64,000 nucleotides of DNA from Tranzscheliella williamsii (taxonomy: Eukaryota; Basidiomycota; Ustilaginomycetes; Ustilaginales; Ustilaginaceae). Position 1 is the first letter of the stretch. Every line of letters starts with the position of its first letter. The position numbers were made by a program, and so were the translations under genes. The stretch spans positions 124,001 through 188,000 of the forward strand of contig JALBYF010000007.1 in NCBI GenBank assembly GCA_023212725.1, given 5' to 3'. This document shows positions 21,849 through 30,151 of the stretch, piece by piece. Under the pieces are notes generated by a model. The model was not told the DNA's origin, did no database searches, and saw only the letters and a program-made list of their open reading frames with translations.

Positions 21849-23807
21849 CTAGATCTCGAGGGGCGAGTGAGTGGTGGCATCGATATCGGCGAGCGGGTCG
21901 GAGAGCGTGGGGGCGGGGGAGGTGTTGGGGGAGGAGGGAAGGGCGGGGCGGCGGGCGGCGGTGGGGACGCGGGAGCGGACGGCAAAGTTGCGCTCGGCGG
22001 CGCCGGGGGTGGGCGGGCCGCGCGGCTGGCGCAGCAGGCTGGCGCCGGTACCCGGGTCCGGCAGCGCGGGCACCGACACGTCGAACCCACTAAACAGGCT
22101 CTGCAGCCCCGCTGCTCCAACAGCCCCCGCCGCCGGCCGCCGCCCCACGGTCGCCGAGTAGCCCTCGCGCAGACTGGTGTTGGACTTGCGCGCCGACAGC
22201 GCCCCCCCCGGCGCCAGATAGCCCGGGTAGCCATGCCCCGCCGCGCCCTCCCGCTCCAGCGCCGCACTCCGCTTCATATCCGGCGCCGACTTCTTCAGCC
22301 GCAGCCCCACCCGCCCCGTCGTCGCCGCCCCGCCCGCGCCCTCTCCGCTGCGCTGCGACCGCCCAATGGACGAAGCCTGGAACCGTAGCGGTCGGCTCTG
22401 CGCCGCCACCTCGTTCTTGGTCACAATCACAAAGCGCTCCTCGCCCTCGCCCATCGAGTAGTGGTAGAGCCCCAGCTTCTGCGCCACCAGATGCACCGTC
22501 CGCCGCTCCAGCGGAGTTAGCCCGCGCGAAAACGAAAGCTCATCGCGCATCCGGTCGTCTTTGAAGAGCAAAACGCGCGAATAGATCTCTAGCGTTGCGG
22601 CGTCGTTCAGATCCAGCTCCTCTTTCTTTCCACCGACCTGGTTGGTGCCCGCAGAAAGCTCCGAAGACGGCGCATCCGCCACCGCCGCGCTCAAGTGGTT
22701 CGAAGACGGCACCGTCCGCAGCGAGTCGGCTGTCAGCGCTGGCCGTCCGCCGTCAAAGCCGAGCGGGGACCCAGCCTGAGCCGTGCCATCGCCGGCATAG
22801 TGATTCGGGGTGGCCCCCTGCCCCGCATATCCAGGCATCAGGTAGGCATTGGCGGCATAGTCGTCCTGACGGTGGCGACGTTCGCGTTCCCTCTCCTTCT
22901 CGAGCTGCATGCTCTGCATGCGCTTGATTGCCTTTTCCTTTTCGATGCGCTCCTTCTCGCCTGCCTGGAGCACCTTTTTGTATTCGACACGCAGTTTTCG
23001 CCCGCTCACGTCGAATCCGTTGAGCGCGGCGACTACAGTGTCTGCCTCTTCGCCGCTTCGGAAGTTGGCAAATGCCAAGCCTCGGAAAATGCCTTGGTCA
23101 AAGTGGTAGTTGAATGCGTATGGCATGGGGATGCCGAGATCCTCGATGATTTGGAGCAATTGCTCCTTCTTGACGCTGAACGGGATATTCTTAACGACGA
23201 TAGCCGTCGGAATAACATCCTCGTCAGCGCCAGGAGCGGTAGCGAGCAGGCCGCTGCCGTTCATGTCTTGAGCATATTGGCCGAGCAGCGCGCCGTTCTT
23301 GGGAGGCGACCCGCCAGAGGACGGGCTGAGCGAAGGGTCCTGCGTGCTCCATTGGGATGGAATGGCGGCGCGGCTGGGCGTCTTCCTCGGCCCGTTAGTG
23401 GAGCCAAAGTGGCCCGAGCCGTAGCTAGAGGCAGCCGCCATGCTGCCAGGAGCTAGGTTGTGGCCAAAGCTGCCGAAAGCGCTGTTTGCGGTAAGACCTG
23501 TTGCCGCTCCCATGGAGTTGGAGCCGAAAGCAGGGTTTGAAGCGGTGGCATTGGGCGAGGAGGGAAAGAACCGCTCAAACCTGGCGGCGGCGCTCTGGCC
23601 TAGCGAGTTAGACGATGGACCGTGATTGAAATGCGGTTGGCTGGGTAGGTCAGAGTGGTAACCGGGGGGGGAACGTAGAGAGGCGGAGCCAAAGCCGGTC
23701 TGCCGAGGCGGGGTGGTATATTGCTGAGATTGGTTAGCCGCGTCTTGATGGGCGTCGTTAAGGCTCAGGCCTCTGAGCGGGTTGTGCAAAGAATCTGTCA
23801 TGATCAT
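21849..23807 (-). CDS. PIN4: Pin4/Cip2-type RNA-binding protein (RRM + R3H)
   Basis: 652 residues. Asn/Ser/Gly-rich N-terminus; RRM at about 201-278 (TAIVVKNIPFSVKKEQLLQI, GIFRGLAFANFRSGEEAD, GRKLRVEYKK), where RNP1 is FRGLAFANF; a long charged helix 280-315; R3H domain about 399-465 with the R-x-x-x-H signature in ERRTVHLVAQKLGL; disordered tail. This architecture and the conserved phrase PYAFNYHFDQGIFRGLAFANF are those of S. cerevisiae Pin4/Mdt1 and S. pombe Cip1/Cip2, which act in stress and DNA-damage responses and mRNA turnover in the cytoplasm. The ATG at 23807 follows a TGCCTAG that could be a 3' splice site, so a spliced leader is possible; the ATG at 23801 is an alternative. Third codon positions switch from G to C near 22090. 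Confidence 0.9.
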   Translation of the reverse strand: MIMTDSLHNPLRGLSLNDAHQDAANQSQQYTTPPRQTGFGSASLRSPPGYHSDLPSQPHFNHGPSSNSLGQSAAARFERFFPSSPNATASNPAFGSNSMGAATGLTANSAFGSFGHNLAPGSMAAASSYGSGHFGSTNGPRKTPSRAAIPSQWSTQDPSLSPSSGGSPPKNGALLGQYAQDMNGSGLLATAPGADEDVIPTAIVVKNIPFSVKKEQLLQIIEDLGIPMPYAFNYHFDQGIFRGLAFANFRSGEEADTVVAALNGFDVSGRKLRVEYKKVLQAGEKERIEKEKAIKRMQSMQLEKERERERRHRQDDYAANAYLMPGYAGQGATPNHYAGDGTAQAGSPLGFDGGRPALTADSLRTVPSSNHLSAAVADAPSSELSAGTNQVGGKKEELDLNDAATLEIYSRVLLFKDDRMRDELSFSRGLTPLERRTVHLVAQKLGLYHYSMGEGEERFVIVTKNEVAAQSRPLRFQASSIGRSQRSGEGAGGAATTGRVGLRLKKSAPDMKRSAALEREGAAGHGYPGYLAPGGALSARKSNTSLREGYSATVGRRPAAGAVGAAGLQSLFSGFDVSVPALPDPGTGASLLRQPRGPPTPGAAERNFAVRSRVPTAARRPALPSSPNTSPAPTLSDPLADIDATTHSPLEI

Positions 23808-25018
23808 CTAGGCAACCGTGTCTGGACAGGACGAGCTACCGTGCAGTGAGAAAGTGGCTTGGCGATGCGGTGGAAGAAGAAGGTTGCTTTCCAGAAGCAC
23901 GTTGTTGCTCGTAGAACTGGTTCTTGAGTCGCTTCTAGCTGGAGCGAGCTGGAGAAAGACAAATCGTCAAGATCGTTGCAAACGTGATGCCAATTGCGGA
24001 CGTGATGTCAGGTTGGGTCGTCAAAGCCACGCTAATGAGTAAAAGTAAAAGAAGAGCAAGGAGAGGGTAGAGAAAAAAAGGCTTCCTGAAGACAAATTTG
24101 GTATTGAGGAGGAAGCTCCTTAAGTCGACCTTGAATTCTTGGTTGATAGGGGGGACGTATTAAGCCAAAGAAGATAGCTGCGATAACGAAGAAGAAGCAA
24201 GCGAAAAGGCGTTTACTGCGTTGAATGACCAGAAGGATGAGGAAGAGGTGAGAGGAGTGACGAGATGACGAGCCTTGGACACGGGTCATGCAGCACGCGA
24301 AAGAGCGAAACGTCTGTCGCAGTCACAGACTAGTGTGAGTATTGAGGTGTGTGCGCAGACTCACATGCGCGCAGCTGATGTGTGATATCCACGCTCACCT
24401 TACCTTGGCCATTTCTGATTTACAGATTTGCCCTTTCTCTCTTCGCCTTTGAAGGTGAGAGGTCCTTAAGCCGTTGGCTGTCAAGTGGGTACGGTTTGTT
24501 ACTTGGCCCGATCCCAAAAAGCGAAATAGGCAGAGTGGGATTCTCAGCCAAGAGGGGCTGTTTCCCCTGTCGCTCCGTAATCTCGTTGTGCGGTTATTAG
24601 AATTTCTAGTAAGTAGTAGCTTGGCTGCACTTGCGCCACGGGGCAGATGACGGGCGGCGCTCGACTTCATAGATTTACATTCCCATTCTGTGGGGCGGGG
24701 CTGCGCACTGATCCGACCCACCTTGGCCTCCCTTGTCTCGCACACATACAGATCCCTTTTGCCTATGCCTGCAGTAGGACGCAGGGGTTCGCTACCCTTG
24801 CGCAGCAAAGTCGCGCACCCTTCCATTGAAGAGTGAGCATGATCACGCAGACACCGTCGTTACGTGATGTGGTTTGCTCATGCATCGAGTATTGTTACAT
24901 TTTTTCTTCCACCTGCCATCGTTGCTTTCGTGCCACCGACGATGTCAAGATATTATTGTTGCGACGTATTTAGTAGTGAGCCTGTTATGACTGTCACTGT
25001 GAGCAAAGGGTTGCTGAG
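23808..25018. other. Intergenic: PIN4 promoter side / NCBP3-like 3' flank
   Basis: 1211 bp of mixed composition. The PIN4-proximal 500 bp are purine-rich on the plus strand (AAGAAGAAG stretches near 23870 and 24040-24260), so the PIN4 leader is pyrimidine-rich. Short open frames show no recognisable protein. No tRNA or repeat array that I can support. Confidence 0.5.
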
Positions 25019-26572
25019 CTACGTGAAGCGGTCAGCGAGCCTCTGATTGGATCCGCCGATACGTCCTAAGAGATCACCACCGTCCGCTGTCAGACGCGAG
25101 GCCAGGCTAGTGTTAGGGTGTGGGCCAACGGCTTCATCCTCGTTCCAGCTGCTGGCCATGCCCGGCGCCTTCATGCGCCCACGCCCTTTCACCTTGGTGC
25201 GGCCTGCTTCCCGATGCGCTTGTCTACCGGGAGATGCTTCGCGAATATGCTGGCGCAATCGGTTGACTCGGTCCATCTCCTCGTCCAACTCCTCGATCGT
25301 GTTGCTATTGCGCCCGCGGCCCCTTCGGCCAGAGCTGCGTTGGCCCTCTTTGCGATCCGCGTCTCGTTCGTGATAGGCATCGTGCGTCCATCGGGACTGG
25401 GAGCTCTGAGGATCTGTATGGAACCGATCTAAGAGGTCGGCGTTTCCATGAGTACGTCCTGCCTGAACTGCATCAGCCATCATCTCACCCTCGCGCCTTT
25501 TCGGCTCATCCAAGGGCCCTCTAGACGAGATGTGACTATCCAGCTCTGAATCCAGCAGATCCAGCATCGCCTTTCGATCAGGATTTCGTCGTGCGGCATG
25601 CGGCCTCCTTTGCGCGTTGGTGCTTCGATGATCCGGGAAGAGCTCTATGCCCTCCCGAGCTTCTCCGACGTCCAGAAGTTTGGGCACGATTTCTCTGCCG
25701 GCATCGTATCCGTGTTGCTTGTACCACTGACTCCTTGTCGATGCGCGCGACTCTTTTCGGTCAACATCATGCACCGCATGGCGTATCCAGAGCGATGCCC
25801 TGAGCTTCTTGAGTTCACGCACCTCTCGACTGCTCAACTTGGCGTTCCTCTCTTCCTCTTCCATTTCCCTGTATATTTCCGGGACGTCATCCGGCAAGCG
25901 GGAGACAGCTTCCTCCATCCGCCGAGCTTCTTCCTTTTCTGTCAAGACAGCTTGCCGTTCGACGTGGTTATAGAGCTTACCGGGGAAGCGATGAGCTTTG
26001 CGAGGCGTCACTAGAGACGAGATGTACTCCGGCGGCCACGAGTCAGGTTCATACTCTATCAGAGTATCAATGTTAGGCAACGGGCTCAACTCCTCCTCGG
26101 TGGCCATCTCTGGCGAGGGGCAGAGATATTCTAGGCCCAACCGAGCAGAGCGCTCATCGGCAAAGACAATCTTGCACCGTTGATCATCTATCCATTCCAG
26201 ACCCAGTGGCTGCGCTCCAAAATGGGTAAGATAGGCAAAAAGCCGAGAGGTGGATTGCTGGGTGATGGGCAAGCCTTCGATCAGCAACGTCTCCAGACGG
26301 ATATCACTGCCGCTCTCCACGGCCGGCGGGTCCGGCATCTCGGATGGTTCCTCGGCACCCATCAATGTAGCATCATCCATGCTGCGCTGTTCTTGCTCTT
26401 TCAACGGACTAGGTCCTCGTTGTGCCCCGGCTTGAACCGCCTGGTCTACCGGCAAAGCATAGAATCTCGAGCTACCGTCGCTGGGCTGCTTGGTATCACC
26501 CATGGTCTCGTCGTCCATGGCAGCCGGAGCGGATGGATCGGCTGACCCATAGTCGAGAGCGACGTCGGCCAT
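25019..26572 (-). CDS. NCBP3-domain protein (cap-binding subunit 3-like)
   Basis: 517 residues from the ATG at 26572 (MADVALDYGSADPSAP). After a disordered N-terminus, residues about 92-150 (IRLETLLIEGL, RLFAYLTHFGAQPLGLEWID, CKIVFADERSARLGLEYL) form the RRM-like fold with the W-x-D/N-D signature of the NCBP3/C17orf85 family. The middle is charged with a conserved-looking WIRHAVHDVDRK...SQWYKQHGYDAG block, and the C-terminus is Arg/Gly/Asp-rich (RRGRGRNSN, TKVKGRGRMK). In animals NCBP3 binds the m7G cap with NCBP1 and is linked to mRNA export; function here is inferred from the domain. Codon use shows no 3' switch. Divergent from the MATH-BTB gene (540 bp). Confidence 0.75.
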   Translation of the reverse strand: MADVALDYGSADPSAPAAMDDETMGDTKQPSDGSSRFYALPVDQAVQAGAQRGPSPLKEQEQRSMDDATLMGAEEPSEMPDPPAVESGSDIRLETLLIEGLPITQQSTSRLFAYLTHFGAQPLGLEWIDDQRCKIVFADERSARLGLEYLCPSPEMATEEELSPLPNIDTLIEYEPDSWPPEYISSLVTPRKAHRFPGKLYNHVERQAVLTEKEEARRMEEAVSRLPDDVPEIYREMEEEERNAKLSSREVRELKKLRASLWIRHAVHDVDRKESRASTRSQWYKQHGYDAGREIVPKLLDVGEAREGIELFPDHRSTNAQRRPHAARRNPDRKAMLDLLDSELDSHISSRGPLDEPKRREGEMMADAVQAGRTHGNADLLDRFHTDPQSSQSRWTHDAYHERDADRKEGQRSSGRRGRGRNSNTIEELDEEMDRVNRLRQHIREASPGRQAHREAGRTKVKGRGRMKAPGMASSWNEDEAVGPHPNTSLASRLTADGGDLLGRIGGSNQRLADRFT

Positions 26573-27112
26573 GATGTCCTTACTCTGTGTATGAAAAAAA
26601 AGTATGTTGAAGGCCGACCGAGTGCAAGGAAGGTTGGCAACGTTGGCCGTGTCTACAACCACTGAATCTACCAAGCAGACGCGGTTGGCGGTAAAGAGAA
26701 GCCGATCTTCCCTCCAGAATCGGGTTCAGTTCCTCCACACTGAGATGTGGTGTGTGGGAAAGCACCTGCATATGTTCGCGCCTTACAACAGGCGTTGATT
26801 TCCACAGGCACGGAGTAAATGAAGTCGTTCCTTCTCCCACTCGTCTAACGATCGCTCTGTCCCGTAACCAACACCCTACTTGTCCACCTTGAAAGTACGC
26901 AGGCCAGAACACTCACATATAGCCCTGGGTTCAAGAGATCATGCCGTCCGTTTGAGCAGGTTGAGCAGCGGCAGCCTGTCGAGTCAAGTCACCCCTGTCT
27001 GTTCAGGTGCCTGTCACGGGTCCCCAAACGGTTTCCTATCTTTTCAAGCGACTAACTGCTTCGTGCTTCTCCCAAGCTAGCCCAGGTAAACTGTGCGTTA
27101 GGTTGAGGCGCG
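26573..27112. promoter_or_regulatory. Divergent promoter region, NCBP3-like / MATH-BTB
   Basis: 540 bp between divergent starts. It is relatively GC-balanced and pyrimidine-rich near 27045-27080, just before the MATH-BTB start. No coding exon or repeat supported. Confidence 0.5.
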
Positions 27113-29245
27113 ATGGCCACGATCGTAAAGCCTCATGCTTCCGAGACGCGCAGCATCACCTTCGAGTGGCCGCTATACAATCTGAAGCACCACTTTGAGT
27201 CGTCCAAAACGGACACCAAGTCCAAGGTCGTCAAGTCAGTTCCCTTCGATGGAGGCAGATGGACTGTACTCTTCTATGCTCAGTCGGGCATCCAGCAGTA
27301 CTGCTCGCTCTACCTGAATGCAGAACCCTTGCCTGATGAAAAGATCCCACAATTCTTTCCGCCCACTCCCACTCCTCCTAGCCTGGAGCTGCACCAACCC
27401 CAGAGTAAGGCGAATAAGCAAGAGACCAACTCCTCGGACGAGCGCTGGAGCAGAGAAGGCCTTTACCGCTTCACCTTCAAGATTCTGACGCTTGATAAAG
27501 CCCAAATCCTAGGCACCAAGGAGGCACACGACCACGCCTTTAGTCACAAGACGTCCAACTGGGGCTGGGCCCAATTTGTACTTCGCGACGTCGTATACTA
27601 CAACAATGCCGCCGTCCGCAGTCAAAATGCTTTCCTTATCTCTGTCACCATCACGGCCGCTGCCGAAAAACCAAGAATCGAGCCCTCGGGCATCTCTGTA
27701 CCGCTCCCCTTGGTCCAGGCGATGGGCTCGCTCTTGGATGATCCCGATCATAGTGACATTGTCTTCATACTTGGTCGCAGGAAGCGCGACAGCACCGGAG
27801 CACCTGCTATAACTCGTGAGCGGAAGATATATGCTATCAAGAAAATCCTCGCCTCGCGTTGCGAATACTTCAAAGACATGTTCGAAGGAGGTTTCATGGA
27901 GGCCGATGCTGTGGAAAGTTCGGACGAAGATTCCGGCCCGCAAGCGTCTACCCATGGGCTCGGACAAGACCACGAAGAGGCTGAGGAAGGCTCATTTTCA
28001 TCCGATGAAGAGCATGTGCTCGACGATTCCGACGAAGAATGGCTCGAATCCGATCATGACGGCGAACACGAGGCGGAAGACTTTGACTTGGAGATCCGAT
28101 CAGATCCGCTATCTGTCGATGCCCTAATTCCTCCGCAATCTAGCGGTCTTGATGGTCCGGTCGAGTCGGAAGATGATTACGAGGATCGAGAACAAGTGGT
28201 AGCACTTCAAGCCCGCAAAGAGTCACACGATGCTCAATTCAGCGCCTCTAAGCTTATGCCTACTCCCTCTCCTTCGATTCCTCTAGTGGGTATGACAGAG
28301 GCGGCAGCAAGCGTTCAGCGTGAGTCTGACAGCAGTGCTGCCGAGACCGACGGCACCCAATTGTTTTCTCGAACACGAGCACAAAGCAACAACTCCTTTC
28401 AGACGCCTCCTCACTCGCCTCATACGTCCATCAGCGGTGCGCCCTCGAAGACGTTGTCACCCTCTACAGCGGCGCCGAACCCTCTGCGCACCCCTCTCGA
28501 TCGCAATCGGGCCTCCTCCTGCCGTACGCCGGGGGCTGTGGGCAGCATTCCCGCTCGCCGAAAGCCTGCCTTCAAGCGTCTAGAGCGCGCGGGAAATAGC
28601 AAGAAGCGACGGAAGGTCATCGTGCGTGATGCGGCGTACTCGACGTTCAAAGCCTTGCTGTATTATCTCTATACAGATACGATCGTTTTTGCGCCTCTTA
28701 CTTCGAGCTTTATTCCGGCTGAAGTCACCGCAGCGGAAGAAGCGTTGGCAGGGAAGGGCCCAAGTTTGCACGACGAGGACGATGCGAGCTGGAGCGTTTC
28801 TGCTTCGGGCTCCGACACGTTTGTAGATGAGCGGAAGAAGGCGCACGCCGAGCGGCAGGCGGTGATCGACGCTTACTGCCAGAAGCATCCCGACCGGCCG
28901 AGCCCGTGCTCGGCCAAGTCGATGTACCGCCTGGCTGACAAGCTACAGATTCCGACGCTGAAACGCAGAGCCAAGGAAGAGCTCTCCAACAACCTTTCGG
29001 TGCAGAACATTGTCTGGGAAGTGTTTTCCGGTTTCAACACGCGCTTCCCCGACATTCGCAAGATGGAAACCGCCTTCCTGCTGAGCCACTGGCCCGAGGC
29101 AAAGCGGACCAAGGCGATGAAGACCATCTTTTCACGCCCCATGGCGCATCCAGGCCTCGCCGACGTCTGGCCGTACCTGCTCAGCCAGCTCGAGTACAAC
29201 GGTACCGCCGCCGAGCCTGCCGAACATGCCGGCGGAGACCAGTGA
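27113..29245 (+). CDS. MATH-BTB protein with large acidic insert in the BTB domain
   Basis: 710 residues, single exon. MATH-like domain about 12-190 (SITFEWPLYNLKHHF, LYRFTFKILTLD, NWGWAQFVLRDVVYYN). The BTB/POZ domain opens at about 203 (LLDDPDHSDIVFIL, YAIKKILASRCEYFKDMFEGGF), is interrupted by about 235 residues that are acidic and Ser/Pro-rich, then resumes at about 503 (DAAYSTFKALLYYLYTDTIVF), has a second smaller insert, and closes with SAKSMYRLADKLQIPTLKRRAKEEL (about 598-622). The tail resembles the BACK-like end of such proteins. Family knowledge: MATH-BTB proteins such as SPOP are cullin-3 substrate adaptors; this is inferred here. No signal or membrane segment. Confidence 0.88.
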   Translation: MATIVKPHASETRSITFEWPLYNLKHHFESSKTDTKSKVVKSVPFDGGRWTVLFYAQSGIQQYCSLYLNAEPLPDEKIPQFFPPTPTPPSLELHQPQSKANKQETNSSDERWSREGLYRFTFKILTLDKAQILGTKEAHDHAFSHKTSNWGWAQFVLRDVVYYNNAAVRSQNAFLISVTITAAAEKPRIEPSGISVPLPLVQAMGSLLDDPDHSDIVFILGRRKRDSTGAPAITRERKIYAIKKILASRCEYFKDMFEGGFMEADAVESSDEDSGPQASTHGLGQDHEEAEEGSFSSDEEHVLDDSDEEWLESDHDGEHEAEDFDLEIRSDPLSVDALIPPQSSGLDGPVESEDDYEDREQVVALQARKESHDAQFSASKLMPTPSPSIPLVGMTEAAASVQRESDSSAAETDGTQLFSRTRAQSNNSFQTPPHSPHTSISGAPSKTLSPSTAAPNPLRTPLDRNRASSCRTPGAVGSIPARRKPAFKRLERAGNSKKRRKVIVRDAAYSTFKALLYYLYTDTIVFAPLTSSFIPAEVTAAEEALAGKGPSLHDEDDASWSVSASGSDTFVDERKKAHAERQAVIDAYCQKHPDRPSPCSAKSMYRLADKLQIPTLKRRAKEELSNNLSVQNIVWEVFSGFNTRFPDIRKMETAFLLSHWPEAKRTKAMKTIFSRPMAHPGLADVWPYLLSQLEYNGTAAEPAEHAGGDQ

Positions 29246-30151
29246 ACCGGTTGGAGCCTCGCCTCGACTGTACATACCTTTCGGCCTGTACATACATACC
29301 AATGCCTCGTACCCTTACCCGTCTGTCAATACCATGCGTCCCGAAGACAAGGTGCCGGCCGGTGTGATGTTTCGGCGGCATCACGATCATATCCGTATAC
29401 CCTTCCTGACTCATTACTGCCAAGGTGAAGCACTGAATCCAGCAATTCGAAAAAGAAGTCCTGCGACATCACAGCACTTTCCAAATGGCTTTCGTAGCGT
29501 CAAAATCAACGGTACGGTGTCGGACCCCCTAGACGCGGCCGTTCTGGAAATGGAGTTGATCGCTTCTGCCGCTTGTTATTAATTATTATTATTCTTACGT
29601 TGAGTTGCCGGAATACAAGCCTACGTCTTCTCGAGCTAGAGCCTGTTGAGCTGGAGATCTGTTTTTGTATAATTGGCTGTTCGCGTCCCTGACCCAAGCA
29701 ATAGAAAACGGCTGGGAGGGAATTGTAATCCAGCGCGAATACCGTGAAACAACCTATATCGATGACCGGCACGGAGAAGTGAGTCGTTTGCAACCGCCCA
29801 TCTCACGCGCTCCGGCCAGCCAAACGCAGAGATTGCCTTTCGTGCTTGCTGCCTCGACAACGGGTGACCTCGCTCTATCTTCCTATCCTTGACCCCCAGC
29901 TCAAACTCGATTGCTTACGGCCAACTGCTTCGACGCATTGGTCTCGCGCTGGTCCTGCCTTTCTCTTCAACGACTGCGGCCGCAACTCCATCTGACACGA
30001 CTACGAACCGCAAAGTTCCCGCAGCCGCTGAGTTCCGTCACATACCCCTTTCGCAGCTGCAAGCGTCGGCGGTTCTGGCCATACACGTTAGCGCGCCATC
30101 TCGATCGGTTAGGCTACAAAGTGCGTCCCGGAAGGTATTGATCAACGTTCT
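29246..30151. other. Intergenic between MATH-BTB and striatin genes
   Basis: 906 bp between two plus-strand genes: MATH-BTB 3' flank, then the striatin promoter and leader. A short TTA microsatellite lies at 29577-29592. No supported exon. Confidence 0.5.
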
